Shown here piece after piece: positions 41,958-51,899 of a stretch of DNA of 64,000 nt. Under the pieces are notes generated by a model that saw only the letters and a program-made list of their open reading frames with translations, was not told the origin of the DNA and did no database searches. Position 1 is the stretch's first letter. Every line of letters begins with the position of its first letter. This DNA is from Morinoia aosen (lineage: Eukaryota; Arthropoda; Malacostraca; Amphipoda; Talitridae). Both the position numbers and the translations under genes were made by a program. The stretch covers positions 34,339,422-34,403,421 of the forward strand of contig CM059570.1 in the NCBI GenBank assembly GCA_030386875.1, given 5' to 3'.

Positions 41958-44900
41958 TCACTGTCTCTTACTCCAGGCACGCACAAGAAACACTTTCATA
42001 GCCTCAGTGATACTCGCATTACACTCCTGATCCAATCCAGCAAGACAGCTCATACCGCAATCATCTTCAGCACATCTGGCATTCCATTCATTCTCTCCAT
42101 ACTGCTCAGACACCACATTCATTAAACTCTCTCTCTCTTGCTCATACTTACTACATTCCAGCACAAAATGCTCAATTGTTTCCTCTACTCCACCATTACA
42201 CTGCTGACATAATCTGTTATTATTCTCATTCCATCTCCATGTACGTCTGTTCACACTCAATGACTTACATCTCACAGCAAACAAGAGTTGACTTCCAAAA
42301 CTACCATCATAGAACAGCTCAAACTTAGGTGCTTTCTTTTTCATATACCAGTTAAGTGTAGGCTTCCGCATCATGCTAAGCTTCCACTTATTCAATCCAT
42401 ACTCTTTTGTTTGTCTCTCAATCTCTTTCTTCCACCTCTTGCAGTCCCACTCAGGCCCTACACCTCCAACATTTATTAAACTCCAGTCATCCACAGGTCT
42501 CCCAATTCTAACATGAATAATCTTTTGCATACTGAGTTTCCTTGCATGCCCCCAACATACTTTCTCCCAATAGCTTACACTCAGATTCCATTCAAAGATT
42601 CGCCTTACCCACCTGCTATTCTGCATTCTTTCAATTCTCACCTTATAATTCAGCACAGCTTTCATCATTCTTTCTGAAAATAGGCTCCACCCTAGGTCAC
42701 CTCTAATGGCTTCTATAGCTGTCCATTTTGGAGCACCCAATGCTACACGTCCTACCTTATTTTGTATCACATCCAGCTTTTCAAGATCACTACCATTCCA
42801 AGCAAGAGCACTCATACCATACATGACACTAGGTACAGCAACATACTTCCACATTCCTCTCACACATTCGTACTTGTTTGCTCTGTATCTGGCCACACTA
42901 CCTAACCGTCCACTCCACTGCATTGCTTTAGCCACTTTCTCACCTTTAGTTCTAGTACATCCATCTTCACTTATCATACAACCTAGATATTTGTATTCTT
43001 TTGTTCTACCTATTCTGATTTCTCCAATATTCCACAGTCTGTCTCTATCAGTCTCATCACTATTTATAACCATGACCTTACTTTTATCTGCACCAAAGTT
43101 CATCTTGAAATCTGTACTATATCCATTCACAATGTCAAGCATCCTTTGTAGTTCATGACCACATTCACTAACCACAACCACATCATCAGCATACAACAAA
43201 CAGCTCAGTCTCTCATTACCAACTTTCAGTCCTAAACCACTCCCTCTCAGTCGAACTGCTAATTCTTCTGTGTACAATCCAAACAACAGGGGGGACAGAG
43301 TACAGCCCTGTCTCACTCCTCTAACACTCCTCACTTGCCCTGTTTCCAAATTTCCTAACCTGTAGATAGCACTTGTGTTCTCATACAGACTCTGTACAAT
43401 GTTCACTATTTTTCTGCTAAAACCAACTTTTCTCAAAATTTCAAACAGCCTAACCCGATCCACTCTGTCATACGCCTTTTCAATATCCAGGAATGCTAAA
43501 TATACCTTCTTATTATCCTTCTTCATTCGCTCAATTATTTCACTCACTACAAACAGATTATCCTCCCCACGTCTATCTTGCCTAAAACCATTCTGTTCTT
43601 CTCCCAGGACTCCTAATTCCTCAACTAAGTTTTTCATTCTCTCATTCAAAATACCACAAAAGATCTTACATACGGTGTCACCCAGTGCAATTGGTCTGTA
43701 ATTTTTAAGTTCTTTCATACTCTTATGTCCACCCTTATGCAACAGAACTACATTACACTTGTTCCAGTCATCCGGTACTCTTTCACTCTTCCATATCTCA
43801 TCAAATAAACATTTCAACATACTGACTACACTCTCTCCTCCACATTTATAGAACTCATATGGTATCTTATCAGGGCCACATGCCTTTCCATTTTTCACTT
43901 TCTTCAAAAAACTTACAATCTCTTCACAAGTGATTTCGTCTTCCATTTGCAGTTCATGTTCATCTATCAGAAAATTTATCGGTTCATCATCTGTAACCTG
44001 CTCATTCATTCCACCAATGTCCTCCCAGTATTCTTCAACTGCTTTGACCATTTGCATCCTATCTTGCACACTGCAACCATTGACTACTAATTCATCAACT
44101 TGAACTTCACTACCTCTATCATTACCTTGTATAAACCTATACCAATCTTTTATTCCATCTGGACCTTTCTTTCTTAGATTTTCAACTTGGTGTCTCTCTT
44201 CTTTAACCCTAGCCTCATTGATCATTCTCTTTACTTTCTTCTGCTGGTCCTTGTACTCATTCCATACACTTCGCCATTCATCCTCAGTAATTCTGTTTCT
44301 TTCATACATTTTCCTCATACAGCGTTGTTTTTTATTTAAAGTCTTCCTTCTCATTCGTTCTTCCTTTATCTCACTCGTAAACCACCTAGCATTTCCTGTA
44401 CTTTTCCTGCATTTCATTCTACCAATCTTTTGCTCTGCCACATCATACAGGGTTCTTGCAATCTCCTTATTTAGGTCATTTACATTTCCACACCTGTTCC
44501 AGTTACATCTACTCAATTCATTTCTAAATTCTTCCCAGTTTGCCATTTTAATACGCCAATTTTCACTTACTCTGCTGGCCTTCTGCATTGACTCCTTTCC
44601 ACCCCAATTATATTCTAGTACAAGCATTTTATGGTCACTATCAATATCAAAATCATCTTCATCTACAAACATTTTTTTGACACACACTCTAGCTCTACTA
44701 TTCACTATCATATAATCAATTGCAGATTTACATTCCCTGCTTTGCCATGTATGCAAGCCATTTCCTATTGTTACATTCAGGTTCTCAAGTTCATTCTCAT
44801 CACAGAAATCAATCAATTTTTGTCCATTTGCATTCACAGGCTCACCAAGTATACCAACATGGCCATTCATGTCCCCCATCACAATCAGAGGGCACCTGCA

Positions 44901-45374
44901 ATGCTCTTGCACAATTCTTGTTAATATTTCATACTTTTTTACATTCTCTTGATGAGCTAAAATACCATCAGTTGTCATATAGCATACAACCACAATAACA
45001 CATTCTCTGGCATGCATTCTTTCACACTTTATTACTAACAGATCTTCACTCTCAGGTTCATTTCCAACAGGAATTTCTTCTAATTTCCAATTTAGAGCGT
45101 TTTTTACAATGAGACCAACTCCACCACCTCTTTTTTGCCAACTTACACGCCCTTTTCCAATCATATAGTACTTGCTCTCCTTACATTTTAAACTGACTCT
45201 ATCACGCATTTGGGTCTCTACTACACCAACACAATCCAAATCTCCATTCTCAAATTCTGCTACAAGGTCATTTAACTTTCCTGCATTCCATCCACGCACA
45301 TTTATACATCCAAACCTTACAACACTATTGGACAATTCACGACATTTTTCATTTTTGCTCTGACAGCTTTCCAT
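41958..45374 (-). CDS. Retrotransposon ORF2: endonuclease-reverse transcriptase
   Basis: 1138 residues. The N-terminal APE-type endonuclease shows FGCINVRGWNAG, VGVVETQ (catalytic Glu), MGDMNGHVG, IDYMIVNSR and DSDHKMLVLEY. The reverse transcriptase follows with GPDKIPYEFYK, KNYRPIAL, LAFLDIEKAYDRVD (first Asp), VRQGCTLSPLLF and CLLYADDVVVV (catalytic YADD). The C-terminal tail carries a zinc-knuckle-like CQQCNGGVEETIEHFVLEC. The enzyme nicks target DNA and copies its RNA there. ATG at 45374 directly follows the ORF1 stop and lies in the same frame, so translation must reinitiate or read through. All key motifs are present, so it may be functional. Confidence 0.96.
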   Translation of the reverse strand: MESCQSKNEKCRELSNSVVRFGCINVRGWNAGKLNDLVAEFENGDLDCVGVVETQMRDRVSLKCKESKYYMIGKGRVSWQKRGGGVGLIVKNALNWKLEEIPVGNEPESEDLLVIKCERMHARECVIVVVCYMTTDGILAHQENVKKYEILTRIVQEHCRCPLIVMGDMNGHVGILGEPVNANGQKLIDFCDENELENLNVTIGNGLHTWQSRECKSAIDYMIVNSRARVCVKKMFVDEDDFDIDSDHKMLVLEYNWGGKESMQKASRVSENWRIKMANWEEFRNELSRCNWNRCGNVNDLNKEIARTLYDVAEQKIGRMKCRKSTGNARWFTSEIKEERMRRKTLNKKQRCMRKMYERNRITEDEWRSVWNEYKDQQKKVKRMINEARVKEERHQVENLRKKGPDGIKDWYRFIQGNDRGSEVQVDELVVNGCSVQDRMQMVKAVEEYWEDIGGMNEQVTDDEPINFLIDEHELQMEDEITCEEIVSFLKKVKNGKACGPDKIPYEFYKCGGESVVSMLKCLFDEIWKSERVPDDWNKCNVVLLHKGGHKSMKELKNYRPIALGDTVCKIFCGILNERMKNLVEELGVLGEEQNGFRQDRRGEDNLFVVSEIIERMKKDNKKVYLAFLDIEKAYDRVDRVRLFEILRKVGFSRKIVNIVQSLYENTSAIYRLGNLETGQVRSVRGVRQGCTLSPLLFGLYTEELAVRLRGSGLGLKVGNERLSCLLYADDVVVVSECGHELQRMLDIVNGYSTDFKMNFGADKSKVMVINSDETDRDRLWNIGEIRIGRTKEYKYLGCMISEDGCTRTKGEKVAKAMQWSGRLGSVARYRANKYECVRGMWKYVAVPSVMYGMSALAWNGSDLEKLDVIQNKVGRVALGAPKWTAIEAIRGDLGWSLFSERMMKAVLNYKVRIERMQNSRWVRRIFEWNLSVSYWEKVCWGHARKLSMQKIIHVRIGRPVDDWSLINVGGVGPEWDCKRWKKEIERQTKEYGLNKWKLSMMRKPTLNWYMKKKAPKFELFYDGSFGSQLLFAVRCKSLSVNRRTWRWNENNNRLCQQCNGGVEETIEHFVLECSKYEQERESLMNVVSEQYGENEWNARCAEDDCGMSCLAGLDQECNASITEAMKVFLVRAWSKRQ

Positions 45375-46544
45375 TCATCCAGTTCCACCTTCCATTACAA
45401 TATGAGTACACCCAATCCACCGGATGTATCTCCTGGAGAGTTTCATCTCACCTTCTTGAGTAAGGTGGACTCCATCTCCACGAAAACACCCACTCTGGAT
45501 CAGGTTATCCATATCAAGGAAGCTGGAACCCATTTCACGCTTTCTCATACTCTCAGCTTTCATACTCATAATCCTTTCATGCACTTCCCTATTCACCTCC
45601 TTTCGCACCCTTTCATACTCCTCACCACATGCAGGCCTTCTCAGCAGGCTAGTCACAGCCACTCTTACATTCTTCTTTCGTGCCCTTTCAACAACATTCA
45701 TAATTGCATTCACTGTACGCTCTCTCCCACATTCAAGCAATCCATTGCCACCTCCTTGCAGTACAACCATCCCTTCATCCATTCCATCTATCACATCCTC
45801 AGCATGCCTACAAATCTCATTCACTCCCTTTCCTCTCATGCTCGTACATCCACTACGGTCAGTCATACTCACAAACCTATCCACATTCTTCACCATGCTG
45901 TCACCACATATTCTAATCGTAGGTCTCACTCTCCCTTTCATACTACTCTTTCGTTCAACTCTTCCACTCACATCACTCTTTCCATCCATCTTCCTTTCAT
46001 TCACTTCCACTACAGGCGCCTGCACCTCATGTGGCATATCAACAGGTTGCTCCTTCACTCTCTTCCCATTCGTACTTCTTTCATCATGCTCATTCATCCT
46101 TCTACTCTCATCTGGCACATTTGCACCACCATTCACTTCATTTATTGCATTTACACTCCTTGCACCATCATCCACTTCATTTGCACTCCTTGCGCCATCA
46201 TCCACTTCATTTGCACTCCTTGCACCACCACCATTTACATCCTCATTCACTGCATTTGCATCATTCTCATTCTTTCCTTCATTCAACTTCCTTTCATCCT
46301 TCAAATCAGCCTCTAAAGCAACCATCAGAATTGTCAATCTCTCAACCTCCTCTTCCAACTTCTTTCTCTCGTCATTCAAACATTTCCAGCACGTAAACAC
46401 AAGATCATTCAACTTCCTCCGACTCATCTCTCTCAAACCTTTGCATGCATCTATATCTACCCACTCTTTACAAGTCATGCACTCAATCTCCTCATCCATT
46501 CCACTTGCACCTCCCTTCCTACGACCAGTTCTATTTCTTGCCAT
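45375..46544 (-). CDS. Retrotransposon ORF1: PHD-like finger plus esterase-like domain
   Basis: 389 residues from ATG at 46544 (MARNRTGRRKGG). A Cys-rich PHD-like finger (CMTCKEWVD, then TCWKC) near residues 20-55 is followed by a heptad-like acidic coiled coil (LEEEVERLTILMVALEADL). Then comes a low-complexity stretch with repeats of SANEVDDGAR. The last 170 residues look like an SGNH hydrolase: ICGDSMVKNVD (GDS), LQGGGNGLLECG (GGxN) and GDGVHLTQEG (DxxH). ORF1 esterase domains are known in CR1/L2-type elements and are thought to help RNP assembly or membrane contact. It ends TGA, immediately followed by the ORF2 ATG. Confidence 0.93.
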   Translation of the reverse strand: MARNRTGRRKGGASGMDEEIECMTCKEWVDIDACKGLREMSRRKLNDLVFTCWKCLNDERKKLEEEVERLTILMVALEADLKDERKLNEGKNENDANAVNEDVNGGGARSANEVDDGARSANEVDDGARSVNAINEVNGGANVPDESRRMNEHDERSTNGKRVKEQPVDMPHEVQAPVVEVNERKMDGKSDVSGRVERKSSMKGRVRPTIRICGDSMVKNVDRFVSMTDRSGCTSMRGKGVNEICRHAEDVIDGMDEGMVVLQGGGNGLLECGRERTVNAIMNVVERARKKNVRVAVTSLLRRPACGEEYERVRKEVNREVHERIMSMKAESMRKREMGSSFLDMDNLIQSGCFRGDGVHLTQEGEMKLSRRYIRWIGCTHIVMEGGTG

Positions 46545-46600
46545 CCTCAAACACAGACTTCTATCTCAGTACAAATTCACAGGCAGAAGAAGTCTTCACT

Positions 46601-47360
46601 CACCAAATCTACTGAAAATCAAGTTATCAAACAAAAAGAAACAAAAACGTTTCCTACTACTCACAGTCACTCTCTACAATGTCACACACTATACTCTTTA
46701 TATGCAAAGAAAGCTTAACTACCAGTCAAAACACCTCAGTCAAAACTTGCAAGTCACCACACCAAAGTCCAATGCTCAGTCTCAACTCTCACGCAACAAA
46801 AAAACTACTCTCACGAGCACTCCATACAAAGTCACACACTGTACTCACGTGAATATACAAACTATACCATTTTTTAGCAACTTCACTTTAATTCACCACA
46901 ATATTCGTCGGAGGACCAGAAACACGTGCACACCGCTCGGAACGAAACACCTCGGAACGAAAGTTCGGGCTTCACCCAAATAAACATTCCTAGCTAGTTA
47001 GTCCTGAAATTTTCATTCCGTCCGTATTCTAAAATCACTTGTGTACCTTAACCTTAGTCATTGATGACGTCAGTCAAAGGCACTGATATACTCAATTCAA
47101 ACAAATGACTCATACATGATTCTACCTGGATTAGTTCTTGATAAGTTTTTTTACAGTTCAAAAAATTTTCCATGGCTATTTCTTTGGTAATTTTTTGGCT
47201 CCAATCGTTATTATTTTTCTCATGTTTGAATCCATCATTATATGAGCTTTATATTTAAATATTTCTACTCCATGAAAAATTAAAAAAAATATCTGATGAT
47301 AGAGCTTCTATTTCGATGACTGTGGTATATGTCGAGCCTTAAGTTGAGATTATTCACAGG
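46601..47360. other. Possible retrotransposon 5' UTR and unassigned DNA
   Basis: 46601-46985 is likely leader of the retrotransposon (repeated TCACACACTATACTC and TCACACACTGTACTC blocks at 46680 and 46830). 46990-47360 is AT-rich and unassigned. Confidence 0.4.
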
Positions 47361-47369
47361 ATAGCAATA

Positions 47370-47690
47370 CTTTTGTCCCTCTAGGGTTAGGGTTAGGGGG
47401 TTAACATCGGCATCTTTGGGATGCTTTATTTCCAATCAAGCCTGATACATATGATCTTAGCATTGGTTTTTCAAATGTCTTATAACTAACCCTATATATA
47501 GGACACCATGACGGTTCCCCCGTAAAGCCGGTACCCATTTCCGACACCTGGGTCGAGTGGGGTATTGTGCTTGAGCTTTCCCTTATACCCAACGGGGAAA
47601 ATCTCCGCGCCAGCGCTGGGAACGAACCCGCGACTTCCAGCATACAAGTCCGATCCCTTAACCGCTGTGCCACGGAGAGTATAAATTGTA
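47370..47690 (-). mobile_element. tRNA-derived SINE
   Basis: On the minus strand from about 47683, CTCCGTGGCACAGCGGTTAA carries an A box (TGGCACAGCGG) and GGTTCGTTCCC at 47629-47619 is a B box, spaced as in tRNA genes. A seven-pair acceptor-like stem forms between CTCCGTG and CGCGGAG. The tRNA-like head is followed by about 200 bp of unrelated body with GGGTACCGGCTTTACGGGG. The tRNA arms are imperfect, so this is a SINE head rather than a functional tRNA gene. Confidence 0.8.
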
Positions 47691-48095
47691 TCTTTTCGCA
47701 GGTACATCAGTACAGTAGTTATGAAGTATCTAGAGAGCCGTTCGAATATACTGGGAAGCCAATTTTACTCCCATGATTTCATGAAAAAATGTTAAAAAGT
47801 GTGAAAAAATTGAAGTCTTAGAGTACTTAATTCAACTGAGCCTCTAAAATAATGAGCTTTCAATATCTACATCAGCCGTAACATTTATGGCAATGACATC
47901 TTGAAAAAAAAAAACTTTTCAAAGACCATTCATTGAGCCATTTTATGCATGATTTTTGTAGAAATACCTCTTATTTAAAGCTACTCTTCGCAAAAACTTA
48001 AAATTAGTCACAAAATTAACATAAAAATTTCACTGGCACCGTATATCACAGCCGTGTGACCAGAGTGACCAAGTCTGAAACCCAACACTATACGG

Positions 48096-48400
48096 TAGCT
48101 GCGACTCGACCTCTCCAAAGCGTTCGATAGCGTCAAACATAAGCAACTTTTACGAAACAAATTCAACTTAGATGTAGACGCAGAATGATTTGGAAGCTAA
48201 TTATCAAATCGATCTCATGCAGTCTGCTTAGATTACAAATTGTCCCTTTCATTCACAACAATTTTGGGATTCATCAAGGATTTATTCTTAGTCCGCTATT
48301 GTTTTCTATTTTCACGAATGTTTCGGTTCAGTGACATATGACACATGAATCTCTACGTATGCTGATGATGTTGTACATTTCCTACTATTCCCAGTATGAA
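48096..48400 (+). pseudogene. Decayed non-LTR reverse transcriptase, catalytic part
   Basis: Broken across frames but recognisable: LRLDLSKAFDSVKHKQLL, then GIHQGFILSPLLFSIFTN, then STYADDVVHF, the A, B and C motifs of a reverse transcriptase in the right order. Several stops and frameshifts. It is not the family at 41.7-46.6 kb. Confidence 0.75.
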
Positions 48401-49914
48401 ACCTAACACATAGCCTGTAAAGTGCAGTTGATAATGAAATCAAAATCAGGTTAATATTTAGTCGCTGTAAAAATTTTGGGGCTATTTGTTACGCACACGT
48501 AATACCAATCCAACACTGCGTCTCTATTTTATCGCATGTAGGCCTACGCATATCCGTATATTTTTAAAGAGAATACCGATAGGGTGAGATGGGATGAGAC
48601 CAATTAAATGTTTATGTTGTTGCTCTCAAAGTGTAACTTGATTTTCCTGAAAATTCTGTTGAAAAATTAAAAATTAGCTAACTTCAACGTTCGCTAAGCC
48701 ATTTTAATTTTTACTCAATTGTTTCCATCGACTATAATGAAAAATAGCTCTCAGTTACTGAAGTAGGACGAAGGACGTTCTCATTACTTTTATTTTTTCA
48801 TCTTTATTTTTGAATTTTCTGAATTCATACATCATGTTTTTTAATGAGAAAAAAATAAACCTTAAAGTCATGATGATTAATGTATTGAGGCTACCTAGCA
48901 CTGAACCTTTAATCCGAAATAACTTGATATTTCTGTAAAAATATCTATTTCACCTGCTAATAGTTTCAAAACGAGAATTATCGCTACCCCAGAGAGCGTT
49001 GCACGTTACTGGTTCCCAAAATGTACAGAGCCAATTAAAAAAACATAATCTGAGCATAGGATACGTGAAAAAATTACCTTACCGTCAGTTCGATGAATAA
49101 GCTCTGAAATTTATTTTGTGTGTATGTTTGTTTACATGTATCTAAATGTGCGTGTTGTGCTATGTTTTTACCTATTGTTTTTGGCTAACCTTGTCTCACT
49201 ACTTTGAATTCATTTACGACGGTGTTTCAGTCGGCTTCGGTAGAGCGTTTTCGTGTCCTTTCTTTCATCTTTCGTGTTGACTTATAGAGAAGGACTTCCA
49301 AGCCTTCTCTAGTAGTATTAATAATTTTCAGTCTTCTTATCTATATGTTTGAATTTTTTGCGTAAAAGAGATTCTCAAGGCTCATTACATTCACTCAATG
49401 CTCTGCAACCAGTTAACACAGAACAATTTTTCAGAAGTAACTCCATAATCCAGTAAATAAATTTATTGCACTTGCATATGTTTCAGAAATAAATTTATTG
49501 CTATCCCACGGGAGTTTCGGTGAATGGATAAATTTAAAATATCATATAAGTAGACAAATGAAATATAGCGTAATTTGAACACTTCATTTTGCAGCAATCT
49601 GCGAAAGAGAAAACCAATAATCTTTTTTGTCCGTTTGACCCCATCAAGCATTCACGGCGGTGTTTCAGTCTATTTCAGTAAAACTATTTTTGTCTTTTCT
49701 CCTTTTATTTCAACTTATAATGAAAAAATTCAGAAGGATTCCCTTGTAGTATGAAAATTATTTATATGTTGTCTCTTAAAAGTTATTTACAAGTTGCCTC
49801 TTTGTGTATAAAACATTCAAGAGACGATATTCTGATTGTCTATCTCAGTAACATAATTAGAACCCGACGTGGTTTGTCCATTAGAACGCATCGTATGGTT
49901 TGTCTATTAGTACA

Positions 49915-50035
49915 CCTCGTGTGGCTTGTCTATAAAGTAAGGAGCGTTATATTTAGAAATTTTTAAAAACCAATGTGTTGAATCAATTTTTTTTAAATAA
50001 ACTGTTATTTCTTTTTTTCTTTCTTTTCACATTTC
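49915..50035 (+). repeat. (TTTC)n-tailed repeat family, copy 1
   Basis: TTTTTAAAAACCAATGTGTTG then AAATAAACTG and a CTTTCTTTT tail. It is preceded by two or three 25-bp tandem units with CGTGTGGTTTGTCTATTAG-like sequence. Confidence 0.75.
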
Positions 50036-50109
50036 AGTGACAAGTTCTGAGGCGAAAATGCCGCAAATGCAAAAAAAACTGAAACCCTATTGTGTAGCCT
50101 GAAACATCG

Positions 50110-50600
50110 GTACGACCGAAATTATCTTTAACTAAATGCAGACAAAATGAAATGCACTATTTTGGGGCCCATAGATGCAATTAAAAAAATTCCAAATCTG
50201 ACTCTTGAGGTAGGCAATGATGAAATTAGGCCATTTGAAAAAAAATTCAGCCATTTGGTTCAATCAACACATGTCTTTCGATTCTCACGTTCAGAAAACT
50301 TGCAACAAAATTTGCTTTTTTTCAAGGTCTTGAAGTAATGTTTGACGAAAACCTAAATTATCGGCCATTCGATGTTTAGTGGTATCGCGATTGATTATTG
50401 TAGCCTAGAATGGAGAGACATACCTCAGTATCTGTGAAAAGAGTTGCAAAATGCATAAATTTTGCGGTCAAGGTGGTAAACCGAGGTAAGTTCAAGAAGA
50501 GGAATCACGCCATCCCTCTCTTAAACAAACTCGGCTGGACTCCTGTTCAAGAAAGAATCCTCACTCATAAATTAGAAACCAAAGTTAGCTATGTTTAAAA
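50110..50600 (+). pseudogene. Decayed reverse transcriptase C-terminal part
   Basis: LNADKMKCTILGP at about 50137, then NLTLEVGNDEIRPFEKKFSH, resemble the segment after the RT active site in jockey/RTE-type elements. Downstream, RVAKCINFAVKVVNRGKFKK and LLNKLGWTPVQERI fit the C-terminal part. Stops intervene. Probably the continuation of 48096-48400 with inserted repeats between. Confidence 0.65.
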
Positions 50601-51161
50601 AGCAATGTAATTCATTTTATGTATTAACTTTACAGCTCATGAGTGTTTTCTTTCCTTATTTGTTTATTAAAATGTCTTGTTAGCTTTGTGTGGAAATTTC
50701 TCGTTTCTTACGCTCGTCAGTATATTATGACAGTATTATTTATGTGGTTAATTTCACGTACTGCTTCAATTATGTTACAAATGTTTTGGTTAGCAATGTA
50801 CAACAATCCTTGTCAGGGCTCTGACTCCGGTGAACTCTTTTGTGTCAGTAAAATTAGGTAGGAAATGTCATAAATTTGTGTAGTTGTAAAATATTTTATT
50901 TTCTCCGAGCTCATTAATTGGTACACTAGTTGATGCACAATAGTGAAAGGATAGTTCCGAATATCGACCTCACAACCTTAGACGCAAAATTATATAAATC
51001 CACCCATTTTATTCTCATAATTATTTCCTGATTTCGCACTTTCCTACCTCGTTTTTCAATGTAAGTACGCACTGATAAAACTTTTTTAACAATTAATCGT
51101 CACTGGTATTATTTTTTCAACTTGTGTCTACATGCATTATCAAACCAAGATTACGCAACAA

Positions 51162-51330
51162 AGAAAAAAAAAGAAAAACAGTTTATTTCCAATAAATTGG
51201 AAACATGAAATGTTTGAAACATTGGTTTTTAAATATCTCAACATTAATCCTTAGGTATTTGTTACTTGCACATGGGTATCGCAATACCCATATCACATGT
51301 CGAAACAAAAATGATTGAGAGAAAAACCCG
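51162..51330 (-). repeat. (TTTC)n-tailed repeat family, copy 2
   Basis: Reverse orientation: AAAGAAAAACAGTTTATTTCC, CATTGGTTTTTAAATATC, and then GGGTATCGCAATACCCAT, a small palindrome shared with copy 5. Confidence 0.75.
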
Positions 51331-51409
51331 AAGAAATGAATGCAGTTTTCCATCCTTTTTTTAATCATTTCTTTTAACTATTGACATTGCCATTTGGATA
51401 ACCTTGGGT

Positions 51410-51520
51410 GGATATAAACTAAGGATCTTTATGTGAAGACATTTAAAAACCAATGTTGGTTTTTGTTTCATCATAATTGAAAATAAATTGGTTTTCTTCT
51501 TTTTCTTTCTTTCTTTCATT
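51410..51520 (+). repeat. (TTTC)n-tailed repeat family, copy 3
   Basis: AAGGATCTTTATGTGAAGAC, ATTTAAAAACCAATGTTGG, then AAATAAATTGG and TTTCTTTCTTTC. Confidence 0.75.
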
Positions 51521-51899
51521 ATTCACGAATCCAAGAAAACAAGGAAATGATAAATTTTAGTCACGTGAAGTTGAATCTGTGAAACTAAGGCGTAATCCCC
51601 TGTCACGTTTCTATGAGACCAGATAAAATGAAAAATGCTAAAGATATGCATGCCATGTTGTCTTGTCTCGATAGAGACAAAACAAAGCGCTAAGAGATAT
51701 AATGATGATCTTAAAGCAGCCCGAAGTAATTTCTGAAGACATGCTTTTGGCACGATGAATTCTCTGTATATAAAAAGTTTTCAACCGGAAAAATACTATG
51801 CTCATCACACTTTTAGGTACTGAAAGCCCTGTTGGAGAAACTACTGAAACCTATATTAAATACTAATGGCAAAACATTATATTTATTGTATTTTATAGG

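Larger units (their letters stand above)
41700..46600 (-). mobile_element. Apparently intact CR1/L2-group non-LTR retrotransposon
   Basis: Contains ORF1 (45375-46544) and ORF2 (41958-45374) without frameshifts or internal stops, a short 3' UTR and a hexameric repeat tail. The 5' end is not sharply visible; GC-rich sequence up to about 46985 (TTCGTTCCGAGC on the minus strand) may be its 5' UTR. Intact ORFs suggest a recent insertion. Exact clade (CR1, L2, Daphne or others) cannot be fixed by eye. Confidence 0.92.

Noticed and set aside
45402-46983. Plus-strand ORFs of 300-410 codons
   Set aside because: Antisense shadows of retrotransposon ORF1.
47600-47690. Functional tRNA gene
   Set aside because: A and B boxes are good but the anticodon and T arms do not pair properly, and the sequence continues into a SINE body.
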